Assembly: GCA_947489685.1 (NCBI GenBank)
Contig: CANLEM010000004.1
Location: 1-64,000 of the forward strand
Direction of reading: 5' to 3'
DNA from: an uncultured Aquimarina sp.
Lineage (GTDB): Bacteria > Bacteroidota > Bacteroidia > Flavobacteriales > Flavobacteriaceae
Length of the DNA: 64,000 nucleotides
The position numbers and the translations under genes were made by a program. Of the stretch, positions 17,299-25,528 are shown piece by piece; position 1 is the first letter of the stretch, and each line of letters starts with the position of its first letter. Below the pieces are notes generated by a model. The model saw nothing but the letters and a program-made list of their open reading frames with translations. It made no database searches and was not told the DNA's origin.

Positions 17299-18198
17299 AT
17301 GCAGTTGCTAGCATATCGTCTTGTTTACCCCATATTATGGTTTATTTCAATTCTTCCCTGGCCTATATTTTATATGTTTTCAAGTGGAGTATACTTATTT
17401 ACTTATTACATTATACAATATAGAAAGAGTGTCGTAACCGAAAACCTTACTCTTGTTTTTCCCGAAAAAACAAAGAAAGAAATTTCTAGAATCCGACGAG
17501 GGTTTTATAAACACATGTGTGATTTATTTCTAGAAATGATAAAAAGCTTATCTATTACCAAAGAGGAGATGACCAAAAGGTTTGAAGTTCTTGACATAGA
17601 TACTTTTAAAGAAATACAAGCAAAAAACAAAAGTATTATTGTTTTAATGGGGCATTATGCCAGTTATGAATGGGCAATTGCTGCACAGTTTGTAATGGAT
17701 TTCCCAATTGTAGCAGTATACAAAAAAATTAAAAACAAACATTTTGATCGTCTTGTACGACGTATCAGGAAAAAATTTGATACTCGTTTGATTCATAGTC
17801 ATAATGTCATTAAAGAAGTAATACGAGACAAAACACAACACAAGCTTTCTGCCTACGGATTATTATCTGATCAATCCCCAAGGTTAAAAAATGCTGCTTA
17901 TTGGACCGATTTTATGGGCATTAAAGTTCCTGTTATATTAGGTGGTGAAGTTTTGGCAAAAAGAATGGATCTACCTGTTATGTACTTAAAAGTTGAAAAA
18001 ATAAAAAGAGGCCATTATCAAGCTAGATTTATTAAGATCACAGATAATGCGAAAGATTGTGAGGATCATTTTATAACCAAAACTTATCTCAGGATGTTAG
18101 AAGCACAAATCTATGCTAAACCCGAACATTACCTGTGGACTCACAAGCGTTGGAAACATAGAAATGCAACCATTCCAAAAGGAGCTATTATCGATTAA
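17299..18198 (+). CDS. LpxL/HtrB-type lysophospholipid (lipid A) acyltransferase, copy 1 of 3
   Basis: A 299-residue acyltransferase with an N-terminal membrane anchor (residues 1-40). The catalytic HX4E motif is at H119-E124 (HYASYE), and the family block SDQSPRLKNAAYWTDFMG follows near residue 195. The C-terminal LWTHKRWKHR motif is shared by all three copies. The family transfers acyl chains from acyl-ACP to lipid A precursors or related lipids at the inner membrane. The start is set by the promoter element at 17270-17277 and by exact length agreement with the two following paralogs. This is the first of a tandem array, 131 bases ahead of the second copy. Confidence 0.9.
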   Translation: MQLLAYRLVYPILWFISILPWPIFYMFSSGVYLFTYYIIQYRKSVVTENLTLVFPEKTKKEISRIRRGFYKHMCDLFLEMIKSLSITKEEMTKRFEVLDIDTFKEIQAKNKSIIVLMGHYASYEWAIAAQFVMDFPIVAVYKKIKNKHFDRLVRRIRKKFDTRLIHSHNVIKEVIRDKTQHKLSAYGLLSDQSPRLKNAAYWTDFMGIKVPVILGGEVLAKRMDLPVMYLKVEKIKRGHYQARFIKITDNAKDCEDHFITKTYLRMLEAQIYAKPEHYLWTHKRWKHRNATIPKGAIID

Positions 18199-18329
18199 GT
18201 TATCTAAAATACGATTGCTAATATCTCTTGTAAAGCGAAGAATTTAAATGTATTTTTTAGAATTCCTTAACATAATTCAGGTTCGTTTTAACGAAATATC
18301 TTATTTTCGCGGCAAACTCGACCTATTTT

Positions 18330-19229
18330 ATGCAATTTATTATTTACTGGTTAGTTTATCCCGTTCTTTGGGTTATTTCAAAATTACCCTGGCGGCTGTT
18401 CTATGCTTTCTCAACAGTAGTTTTTCTCTTTATATATTATATCATACGCTATCGCAGAAAAACAGTAACCGAAAATATGGAACTTGTTTTTCCGGAGAAG
18501 TCAAAAAAAGAAATTAGTACCATAAGAAAAGGATTTTATCAGCACATGTGTGATATGTTTCTAGAGATGATTAAATCCATCTCTATTTCTAATGAGGAAA
18601 TGATGAAACGTTTTAAAATCGCCAATATTGAGAAATTACATCAATTAGAAACAAAAAAACAAAACATCATTGTTTTCATGGCGCATTATGCGAGTTATGA
18701 ATGGTCCAACGTAACCGATATCCAAACGGATTTTCAAGCGGTAGGAATCTATAAACAAATTGGTAATAAGTATTTTGACAAACTAGTCCATGACATCAGG
18801 GCTAGGTTTGGTTCTAGGGTGGTTACCACCAAAAATGCAATGAAAGTAATTACCGAAGATCAAGATACAGATGGTTTGTATATGTATGGATTGGCTTCGG
18901 ATCAATCTCCCAAAATTAGTAATGCTATGTATTGGACAGATTTTATGGGTATAAAAGTGCCTACTTTTATGGGGGCCGAAGTATTAGCAAAACGTCTTAA
19001 CCTTAATGCATATTACCTAAAGGTAGAAAAGGTAAAAAGAGGGTATTACGAAGCTGAATTTGTTACTATCACCGAAGATTCTAAAAATTGTGAAGATTAC
19101 TCCCTAGTAAAAGGTTATCTAAGGATTCTTGAAAAACAAATTAAAGATAATCCCCAGTATTATCTTTGGTCTCATAAACGATGGAAACATAGAAATGCCG
19201 AGAGACCTGAAGGTGCTACAATAGATTAA
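18330..19229 (+). CDS. LpxL/HtrB-type acyltransferase, copy 2 of 3
   Basis: A 299-residue paralog of the preceding gene, colinear without gaps. HX4E is at H119-E124 in an AHYASYE context, where copies 1 and 3 have GHY. The SDQSPK and YWTDFMGIKVP blocks and the C-terminal YLWSHKRWKHR are intact. Residue differences concentrate between 100 and 200, around the expected acyl/acceptor pocket, consistent with altered specificity rather than decay. The gap before it contains TATTTTCG, one mismatch from the -7 consensus, so it may have its own weak promoter. Confidence 0.88.
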   Translation: MQFIIYWLVYPVLWVISKLPWRLFYAFSTVVFLFIYYIIRYRRKTVTENMELVFPEKSKKEISTIRKGFYQHMCDMFLEMIKSISISNEEMMKRFKIANIEKLHQLETKKQNIIVFMAHYASYEWSNVTDIQTDFQAVGIYKQIGNKYFDKLVHDIRARFGSRVVTTKNAMKVITEDQDTDGLYMYGLASDQSPKISNAMYWTDFMGIKVPTFMGAEVLAKRLNLNAYYLKVEKVKRGYYEAEFVTITEDSKNCEDYSLVKGYLRILEKQIKDNPQYYLWSHKRWKHRNAERPEGATID

Positions 19230-19292
19230 TTGCTTATAACCTTTTAATACTGGCAAATAAGTTTACCTTTATCAACTTCTAACTATCCATTC

Positions 19293-20192
19293 ATGCAATT
19301 ATTGATCTATAGCCTGGTTTATCCCATAATACTAGGCATCTCTAAATTACCCTGGCGATTATTTTATGCTTTTTCGACCTGTTGTTATCTATTGACTTAC
19401 TATATTATTAGGTATAGACGTAAAACAGTAACCGAAAATCTAATCCTAGTCTTCCCCGAAAAATCCGAAAAAGAAATCCGAATTATCAGAAAGAATTTCT
19501 ACAAACATATGTGTGATATGTTTCTGGAAATGACAAAATCTCTTTCTATTTCTAGGGAAGAATTAATAAAACGATATAAGGTTGTAAACCTCGATGAGTT
19601 TCATGAATATGAAAAAAAAGGCAAGAGCATAATTACCTTAATGGGGCACTACGGAAGTTTTGAATGGTCTAATGCAATTGATTTAGTCTCTTTAAATCCA
19701 TGCGTAGGGATATATAAACAAATTAAAAACAAACATTTTGATAACTTGGCACATCGTATTCGCGGGCGATTTAATTCAAGGTTAATTGCAAGTCACAAAG
19801 TAGCACGGCAAATTATTAAAGACAAACAAGAAAATAGAATCTGTGCATACGGTATGATTTCTGATCAATCTCCTAAAATTAATAATGCAAAATACTGGAC
19901 CGATTTTTTAGGTGTTAAAGTTCCTATATTTTTAGGTGGGGAGTTCTTGGCTCAACGTCTTGATGTTATTGTTTTATACCTACATGTAGAAAAAGTAAAA
20001 AGAGGACATTACGAAGTAAAGTTTATTCCTATTACAGAAAATAGTAAAGAGGAAGAAAAATATTTTGTGATCAAAACATACCTAAGACATCTAGAAAAAC
20101 AAATTAGAGAAAAACCTCAGTATTATTTATGGACACACAAACGATGGAAACATAAAGATACTCCAAAACCCGAAGGTGCCATCGTAGATTAG
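19293..20192 (+). CDS. LpxL/HtrB-type acyltransferase, copy 3 of 3
   Basis: The third 299-residue paralog, 63 bases after copy 2. HX4E is GHYGSFE at H119-E124; SDQSPK, YWTDFLGVKVP and YLWTHKRWKHK are intact. The region before the gene has TACCTTTA, one mismatch from TAnnTTTG. A terminator hairpin begins one base before the end of its stop codon, closing the array. Bacteroidetes normally need few late acyltransferases of this type, so three adjacent copies suggest chain- or lipid-specific roles; which lipid each acts on cannot be read from sequence. Confidence 0.88.
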   Translation: MQLLIYSLVYPIILGISKLPWRLFYAFSTCCYLLTYYIIRYRRKTVTENLILVFPEKSEKEIRIIRKNFYKHMCDMFLEMTKSLSISREELIKRYKVVNLDEFHEYEKKGKSIITLMGHYGSFEWSNAIDLVSLNPCVGIYKQIKNKHFDNLAHRIRGRFNSRLIASHKVARQIIKDKQENRICAYGMISDQSPKINNAKYWTDFLGVKVPIFLGGEFLAQRLDVIVLYLHVEKVKRGHYEVKFIPITENSKEEEKYFVIKTYLRHLEKQIREKPQYYLWTHKRWKHKDTPKPEGAIVD

Positions 20193-20224
20193 CACCTACA
20201 TGAAAAATCACATAGGTGCTTTTA
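20191..20224. terminator. Bidirectional terminator between acyltransferase array and glmM
   Basis: The stem agcaccta (20191-20198) pairs perfectly with taggtgct (20213-20220), loop 14 bases, then a short T-run. It lies between convergent genes and could stop transcription from both sides. Confidence 0.6.
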
Positions 20225-20234
20225 TGTTATCTTA

Positions 20235-21623
20235 TTAAATTCCTGCTATTTCTTTTAACGTAGCAATAGTATCTTCGGCCAATTGATCGGCTTTTTGCTG
20301 GCTTAAGGCTTCTGTATAAATTCTTATGATCGGCTCTGTATTACTCTTACGTAAATGAACCCAACAGTCAGCAAAATCAACTTTTACACCATCCACAGTA
20401 GACACTTCTTCTGAAGCATGTTTTTTATGAAAACCGCTTAAGATTGCATCAACATCCAGACCAGGAGTTAATTGTATTTTATTTTTACTCATAAAATACG
20501 ATGGATAGCTATTTCTTAATTCGCTAACACTACATTTTTTTTCTGCCAAATGTGTTAGAAACAAAGCTACTCCTACAAGAGAATCACGCCCATAATGTAA
20601 CTCGGGATAAATAATTCCTCCATTACCTTCTCCTCCTATAACTGCTTTATTTTCTTTCATCATCGACACTACATTCACCTCACCAACTGCGCTAGCCTCA
20701 TAAGTTCCGTTATGTTTTTGAGTAACATCTCTTAGTGCTCTACTTGATGATAAATTAGACACAGTATTTCCAGGTGTTTTTCCTAATACAAAATCCGCGC
20801 AGGCCACCAAAGTATATTCCTCACCAAACATTTCTCCATCTTCGCTCATAAAAGCCAAGCGATCCACATCGGGATCTACTGTTAGCCCAAAATCCGCTTT
20901 TTCTTTAACTACCAATTCGGACAGATCAGTTAAGTGTTCTTTTAGAGGTTCAGGATTATGCGGAAAATGCCCATTTGGTTCGCAATACAACTCTACTACC
21001 TCTACTCCCATTTTGTTAAGTAATCTTGGTATTGCAATCCCTCCTGTAGAATTTACCGCATCAACGACAACCTTAAAATTAGCCTCTTTTACCAGTGACG
21101 CATTTACAAGCGATAGATTTAGCACCTCATCGATATGCTTATCAATATAAGTATCGTTAACGGTTATACTACCAAGGTCATCAACCTCGGCAAAAATATA
21201 ATCATCGTTCTCTGCAATATCCAAAATCATCTTTCCATTTTCTGCATTCAAAAACTCTCCTTTATGATTAAGTAATTTTAAAGCATTCCATTGTTTCGGA
21301 TTATGACTTGCTGTTAATATGATTCCTCCATCTGCTTTTTCAATGGGCACAGCCACTTCTACCGTAGGTGTTGTAGAAAGTCCTAAATCAATTACATGTA
21401 TCCCTAACCCAACAAGGCTATTCATTACCAATTGTTGTATCATTGATCCCGAAATTCGAGCATCACGCCCAACAACAACAATAGGATGTTGTTTATTTGA
21501 CTCTTTTTTAAGCCAACTACCGTAAGCCGAAGCAAATTTTACAGCATCTACCGGTGTAAGGTTATCTCCTACTGTACCTCCTATAGTACCTCGTATACCC
21601 GAAATTGATTTTATTAATGTCAT
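20235..21623 (-). CDS. glmM: Phosphoglucosamine mutase
   Basis: A 462-residue alpha-D-phosphohexomutase. The active-site phosphoserine loop TASHNPKQWNALK is near residue 103, the Mg2+-binding loop DPDVDR near 248, the sugar-binding GEGNGG near 330, and the phosphate-binding loop RKSNTEPIIRIYTEA near the C-terminus. The enzyme interconverts glucosamine-6-phosphate and glucosamine-1-phosphate for UDP-GlcNAc, feeding peptidoglycan and lipopolysaccharide. In Bacteroidetes this family is usually assigned as GlmM, although phosphomannomutase/phosphoglucomutase activity cannot be excluded. A consensus promoter (21652-21682) gives a leader of about 23 bases. Confidence 0.88.
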   Translation of the reverse strand: MTLIKSISGIRGTIGGTVGDNLTPVDAVKFASAYGSWLKKESNKQHPIVVVGRDARISGSMIQQLVMNSLVGLGIHVIDLGLSTTPTVEVAVPIEKADGGIILTASHNPKQWNALKLLNHKGEFLNAENGKMILDIAENDDYIFAEVDDLGSITVNDTYIDKHIDEVLNLSLVNASLVKEANFKVVVDAVNSTGGIAIPRLLNKMGVEVVELYCEPNGHFPHNPEPLKEHLTDLSELVVKEKADFGLTVDPDVDRLAFMSEDGEMFGEEYTLVACADFVLGKTPGNTVSNLSSSRALRDVTQKHNGTYEASAVGEVNVVSMMKENKAVIGGEGNGGIIYPELHYGRDSLVGVALFLTHLAEKKCSVSELRNSYPSYFMSKNKIQLTPGLDVDAILSGFHKKHASEEVSTVDGVKVDFADCWVHLRKSNTEPIIRIYTEALSQQKADQLAEDTIATLKEIAGI

Positions 21624-21651
21624 ATGTTATTTTGATTCTTTTATACGATGG

Positions 21652-21682
21652 CAAATGTACAAGGTATCATACATTACTCCAA
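21652..21682 (-). promoter_or_regulatory. Consensus Bacteroidetes promoter for glmM
   Basis: On the minus strand TTG (21680-21682) is followed after 20 bases by TACATTTG (21652-21659), matching the TTG-N17-23-TAnnTTTG promoter pattern, 28 bases upstream of the start codon. Confidence 0.6.
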
Positions 21683-21744
21683 CTTAACTGATAAAGTTTA
21701 TACAAAAACAATACTGGCAATCTAAAAAATTGTAAATTTCGCTA

Positions 21745-22329
21745 ATGAATTTTTTAGCTCATATCTACTTATCTGGTGAAGACCCCGAACTTAAAATAGG
21801 CAACTTTATAGCCGACTCTGTAAAAGGAAAAAAATTTTTAGAATTTCCAGAACGCATTAGTCAAGGGATTATTTTACATCGTAAAATCGATTCGTACACC
21901 GATTCTCACCCTATCGTAAAGCAAAGTGTATCCAGACTATTTCCAAAATACAGACACTACAGCACAGTGATTGTTGATATTTTATACGATCATTTTCTGG
22001 CTGCTAATTGGACTGAATATTCAGACATACCTCTTCAAAAGTATTCGCTAGATTTTTATAGCTTACTTTATGAATATCATGAAATTTTACCTAAGCAAAT
22101 TCAAAAATTGCTTCCTTATATGGAGCAAGATAATTGGTTATTAAGCTATGCAACCATCTCAGGGATTGGCAATGTACTTTCTGGTATGAATCGAAGAACT
22201 AAGAACATATCCAAAATGAATCTTGCCGTAATAGAACTGGAGCAATATTATTCACAATTCGAAACAGAGTTTCGTTCTTTTTTTGAAGAACTTGAATTAT
22301 ATACAAAAAATGAAATGATAACATTATGA
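21745..22329 (+). CDS. Acyl carrier protein phosphodiesterase (AcpH-like)
   Basis: A 194-residue protein of the AcpH/DUF479 family, an HD-like hydrolase that removes the 4'-phosphopantetheine group from ACP. Family markers include the N-terminal MNFLAHIYLSG, GNFIADSVKG near residue 24, ILHRKIDSYTDSHP near 46 and VDILYDHFLAANW near 80, which supply the metal-binding His and Asp residues. Length is normal. The stop overlaps the start of the following gene by four bases (ATGA), so the two are translationally coupled. Its closeness to the acyltransferase array is suggestive of lipid metabolism, but the partner gene is a gamma-glutamyltransferase. Confidence 0.88.
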   Translation: MNFLAHIYLSGEDPELKIGNFIADSVKGKKFLEFPERISQGIILHRKIDSYTDSHPIVKQSVSRLFPKYRHYSTVIVDILYDHFLAANWTEYSDIPLQKYSLDFYSLLYEYHEILPKQIQKLLPYMEQDNWLLSYATISGIGNVLSGMNRRTKNISKMNLAVIELEQYYSQFETEFRSFFEELELYTKNEMITL

Positions 22330-24026
22330 GACCAATAGTATATCTCTTATTACTTATTATAAGTTTTTCTTGTAAAACCAATATTGAACAAGAATCCAAA
22401 AAAGAACCTGTTATAGGGGTAGTTGCAGAAAAAGCCATGGTCGTATCTGCTAGAGAGGAAGCTTCTAGAATCGGAAAAGAAATAATGCAAAAAGGAGGTA
22501 ATGCCTTTGATGCTATGGTAGCTACAGAGATGGCTTTGGCTGTAGCTTATCCTTATGCTGGTAATTTAGGAGGAGGCGGTTTTATGGTCTACCGAAAAGG
22601 CAACGGAGAAACTGGAGCATTAGACTATCGTGAAAAAGCGCCACTAGCGGCATCAAAAGACATGTATCTGGATGAAAATGGAGATGCCATTGCCGAAAAA
22701 AGTCAGTTAGGAGGTTTGGCAGTAGGAGTGCCTGGTACGATTGCTGGTATTTTTGCAGTACATCAAAAATTTGGCACCTTACCGATAGAGGATATTTTAA
22801 ATCCTGTAATCTCTCTCGCTCAAAAAGGATTTGTAGTAACCAAAAAACAAGAAAAACGATTTCTAAAATATAAAGACCTCTTCTTTAAAGTTAATGAGGA
22901 TACGATTCCTATTCTGAAAGGATATAAAGCTAATGACACTTTGAAGAATGAAAAATTGGCACAGACGCTTCAACGAATTGTAGAACATGGCAAAGATGAG
23001 TTTTATAACGGTGAAACAGGTCAAAAATTGGTGAATTATATTCAATCCAAAGGAGGAATTATCACCATGGAAGATTTAAAAAAATATGAGGCCGTATGGA
23101 GGCAACCTGTACGATTTAACTACAAAGATTTAAGCGTCATTTCTATGTCTCCTCCATCTAGTGGTGGTGTTTGTTTAGCACAAATCATGAATATGATCGA
23201 ACCCTATGATCTAGCATCTTATGGTCACAATAAACTCAAAACTATTCAGGTTATCACCGAAGCCGAACGAAGAGCTTATGCCGATAGAAGCTACTATCTT
23301 GGGGACCCTGATTTTGTAAAAATACCTATAGACACCTTAATTGGCGAATCCTATTTAACATACAGAATGGAAGATTTTAGTTTCGATAAGGCCACTCCTT
23401 CTTCTGAGATAAACTGCGGAAATATTCCTGGTTATGAGAGTGAAGAAACTACCCACTACTCTATCGTTGATCAATTTGGAAATGCTATCTCAGTTACCAC
23501 GACACTTAACGGAGCATATGGATCAAAATTGTATGTTGATGAATTAGGTTTTTTTCTAAATAACGAAATGGATGATTTTAGCGCTAAACCAGGAGTACCT
23601 AATATGTTTGGCCTTATTGGTGCCGAAGCAAATGCTATCGCTCCAGAAAAAAGAATGTTAAGCTCCATGACGCCTACCATTGTAGAAAAAGAGGGTGAAT
23701 TTTGGATGTCGGTTGGTACGCCAGGAGGATCGACTATTATAACTTCTGTTTTGCAAACTATTCTTAATGTAAAAGAGTTTGGTATGACCATGCAGGAAGC
23801 TGTAAACGCTCCTCGATTTCATCATCAATGGTTACCCGATGTAGTTGTTTTCGAACCAGAATCATTTGATAAAAAATTATTACATGATTTAGAACAAAAA
23901 GGATATACTATAGATGAAGAAACTTCTAAAATAATAGGAAAAGTAGATGGTATTCTCGTATTACCCGACGGAACTCTGGAAGGAGGAGCCGATAAACGTG
24001 GCGATGATACAGCCGTTGGTTTTTAA
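22326..24026 (+). CDS. ggt: Gamma-glutamyltransferase, lipoprotein form
   Basis: A 566-residue Ntn-hydrolase. The signal LLLLIISFSC gives a lipobox, so the enzyme is likely anchored in the periplasm or outer membrane. The autoprocessing site is the Thr in EETTHYSIVDQFGNAISVTTT near residue 379; cleavage there exposes the catalytic Thr of the small subunit. The oxyanion and gamma-glutamyl-binding motifs (NLGGGGFMVY near 80, SSMTPTIV near 448, GTPGGS near 467) are conserved. It hydrolyses or transpeptidates glutathione and other gamma-glutamyl compounds. It overlaps the AcpH-like gene by four bases and is followed nine bases later by the AlkD-like gene, forming one operon. Confidence 0.93.
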   Translation: MRPIVYLLLLIISFSCKTNIEQESKKEPVIGVVAEKAMVVSAREEASRIGKEIMQKGGNAFDAMVATEMALAVAYPYAGNLGGGGFMVYRKGNGETGALDYREKAPLAASKDMYLDENGDAIAEKSQLGGLAVGVPGTIAGIFAVHQKFGTLPIEDILNPVISLAQKGFVVTKKQEKRFLKYKDLFFKVNEDTIPILKGYKANDTLKNEKLAQTLQRIVEHGKDEFYNGETGQKLVNYIQSKGGIITMEDLKKYEAVWRQPVRFNYKDLSVISMSPPSSGGVCLAQIMNMIEPYDLASYGHNKLKTIQVITEAERRAYADRSYYLGDPDFVKIPIDTLIGESYLTYRMEDFSFDKATPSSEINCGNIPGYESEETTHYSIVDQFGNAISVTTTLNGAYGSKLYVDELGFFLNNEMDDFSAKPGVPNMFGLIGAEANAIAPEKRMLSSMTPTIVEKEGEFWMSVGTPGGSTIITSVLQTILNVKEFGMTMQEAVNAPRFHHQWLPDVVVFEPESFDKKLLHDLEQKGYTIDEETSKIIGKVDGILVLPDGTLEGGADKRGDDTAVGF

Positions 24027-24035
24027 ACACTAAAA

Positions 24036-24707
24036 ATGGACTTTATACCCACTTTGATTTTAAGGTTTGAAGAGCATTCGGATACCGACAATGCTGTTGC
24101 CATGGAGGCGTATTTAAAAAATCTTTTTCCTCTCTACGGCATAAAAGCTCCTATTCGCAAAAAAATATTTAAGGAAGTTACAAACCACTTTAAAGCCGAA
24201 TTGACTTGCGAAAACATCATCCATATTGCAAGTTTGTTGTATCAAAAAAAACAACGAGAATTACATTATTGCGCTATAGAGTTAGTAGACCGTTTTTTAA
24301 AGAAAAAATATAAGGTTGATGATATTCAATTTATACAAAAGTTGATCACCACCAATTCTTGGTGGGATTCTGTAGATTTTATTGCCAAACATATTTTGGG
24401 TAATTATTTACTTCAATTTCCTAATCAAACATCGCAGGTAATACAAAAGTTTTCTACCTCAGAACATATGTGGTTAAACCGAAGTGCTATATTATTCCAA
24501 TTAGGTTATAAGGCAAAAACCGATTCTAAATTATTGTTTAGGCTATGCGATCAACATAAATCATCTGATGAGTTTTTTATTAAAAAAGCTATTGGTTGGG
24601 CATTGAGAGAATATTCAAAAGTAAACCCTAAAGCCGTTGGATCGTATGTTGCAACAGCATCTCTTAAACCGTTATCCGAAAAGGAAGCTTTAAAAAGGAT
24701 TAAATAA
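24036..24707 (+). CDS. AlkD-like DNA alkylation repair protein (HEAT-like repeats)
   Basis: A 223-residue all-helical protein of the AlkD/DNA alkylation repair family. The N-terminal YLKNLFPLYGIKAPIRKKIF and the central TTNSWWDSVDFIAKHILG are typical; the Trp pair and Asp of the WWDSVD segment match residues AlkD uses near the lesion. The family excises N3- and N7-alkylated bases without base flipping. It is the last gene of the AcpH-ggt-AlkD run. No dedicated promoter is seen, so adaptive regulation is not supported by the sequence. Confidence 0.87.
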   Translation: MDFIPTLILRFEEHSDTDNAVAMEAYLKNLFPLYGIKAPIRKKIFKEVTNHFKAELTCENIIHIASLLYQKKQRELHYCAIELVDRFLKKKYKVDDIQFIQKLITTNSWWDSVDFIAKHILGNYLLQFPNQTSQVIQKFSTSEHMWLNRSAILFQLGYKAKTDSKLLFRLCDQHKSSDEFFIKKAIGWALREYSKVNPKAVGSYVATASLKPLSEKEALKRIK

Positions 24708-24760
24708 ATAATTTACTACTAAAACACGGTTTTTAAAACGTGAATGCTCTTCTTTTTTAA

Positions 24761-24901
24761 ATGGCTACGTCATGGCATAGCTATCTGTATGACCTTCTTG
24801 TTTCTGTTTTTCGGGATATTACGCAAAGAGCTAATCTTGGCCATATTGCTTCAATGATTGGGATTAGTCAGGAAACATTGAGTAGAATTCGAGGAAACTA
24901 A
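24761..24901 (+). pseudogene. Decayed C-terminus of a Crp/Fnr-family regulator
   Basis: A 46-codon open stretch whose last 25 residues read SVFRDITQRANLGHIASMIG then ISQETLSRIRGN. This closely resembles the winged helix-turn-helix recognition end of Crp/Fnr regulators (pattern IASxLGIxxxxLSRIR). The upstream cyclic-nucleotide-type domain is absent: the bases before 24761 belong to the end of the AlkD-like gene and a 50-base gap. Its own terminator appears preserved just downstream. It could in principle be translated as a micro-protein, but a deletion remnant is more likely. Confidence 0.65.
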
Positions 24902-24915
24902 AAATATTTTGAGAT

Positions 24916-24951
24916 GTGATTTTTTGATTTAAATCAAAAAATCGCTTTTTT
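24916..24951 (+). terminator. Terminator with a perfect 26-bp palindrome
   Basis: gattttttgattt (24918-24930) is followed directly by its reverse complement (24931-24943); the stem extends by a G-U and a G-C pair and is followed by six T. It lies 15 bases after the stop of the Crp/Fnr remnant. Confidence 0.75.
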
Positions 24952-24959
24952 AAGTTAAT

Positions 24960-24967
24960 TAGTTTTG
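24960..24967 (+). promoter_or_regulatory. -7 element (TAGTTTTG)
   Basis: TAGTTTTG matches TAnnTTTG and lies 15 bases before the ATG of the next gene, giving a very short leader of about ten bases. Confidence 0.45.
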
Positions 24968-24982
24968 TGCTAAAATAAAATT

Positions 24983-25525
24983 ATGAAGTCATCTACATTG
25001 TTATTTAGAAGTCTAGCCATTGTTATTCTCATTGCAGGATCTGCACATTTGGTGAGCTATACATCAATACATTCAGAAAATTCGAAGTCAAAACTTAAGT
25101 TAAAAGAAGGCGTGGATACTAACTCAGAAATTAATAGTACCGAAAACTCATCCGCTGCAGAAATAAAAAATCAAGAAGGCTTTGACAATACAACCGATTA
25201 TATCATAGGAAAGTGGAAGGTAAATTACCATTCTAAAGATTTTAACGGCGCGGTTATTTATGACCTAAAAAAAGAGCAACACATTTTTAATGCCTATACC
25301 TATGAATATCAAGATCAAAATGGAAACACAGAACATGCTAAAAGTTCTAAAATTCTTAGTATTGAAAAATTTGATGGCCATAAAGGTGAAGGTATTTATA
25401 ATATTGAGTATGAAGGGAAACAATACGATGTACCCTGTACCATTGATATGATTGATGAAAACACTTTTAAATTAAGTTATGATTATTACGGTTATAGTGA
25501 TACAGAAACTTGGAAAAAATTATAA
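24983..25525 (+). CDS. Secreted or membrane-anchored protein of unknown function
   Basis: A 180-residue protein with a hydrophobic N-terminal segment (about residues 8-26), either an uncleaved anchor or a signal peptide. A Ser/Asn/Glu-rich linker (about 30-70) leads to a C-terminal domain of about 100 residues that reads as a small beta-barrel: IIGKWKVNYHSKDFNGAVIY, a helix-poor middle, and YDYYGYSDTETWKKL at the end. The IIGKW opening resembles lipocalin-like or DUF-type beta-barrels, but I cannot name the family. It is followed three bases later by the sterol-desaturase-family gene, so the two are very probably cotranscribed and may act together. Confidence 0.7.
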   Translation: MKSSTLLFRSLAIVILIAGSAHLVSYTSIHSENSKSKLKLKEGVDTNSEINSTENSSAAEIKNQEGFDNTTDYIIGKWKVNYHSKDFNGAVIYDLKKEQHIFNAYTYEYQDQNGNTEHAKSSKILSIEKFDGHKGEGIYNIEYEGKQYDVPCTIDMIDENTFKLSYDYYGYSDTETWKKL

Positions 25526-25528
25526 TTT

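Noticed and set aside
18248..18517. Open frame overlapping the start of acyltransferase copy 2
   Set aside because: It runs in another frame over the conserved acyltransferase sequence and has no recognisable features.
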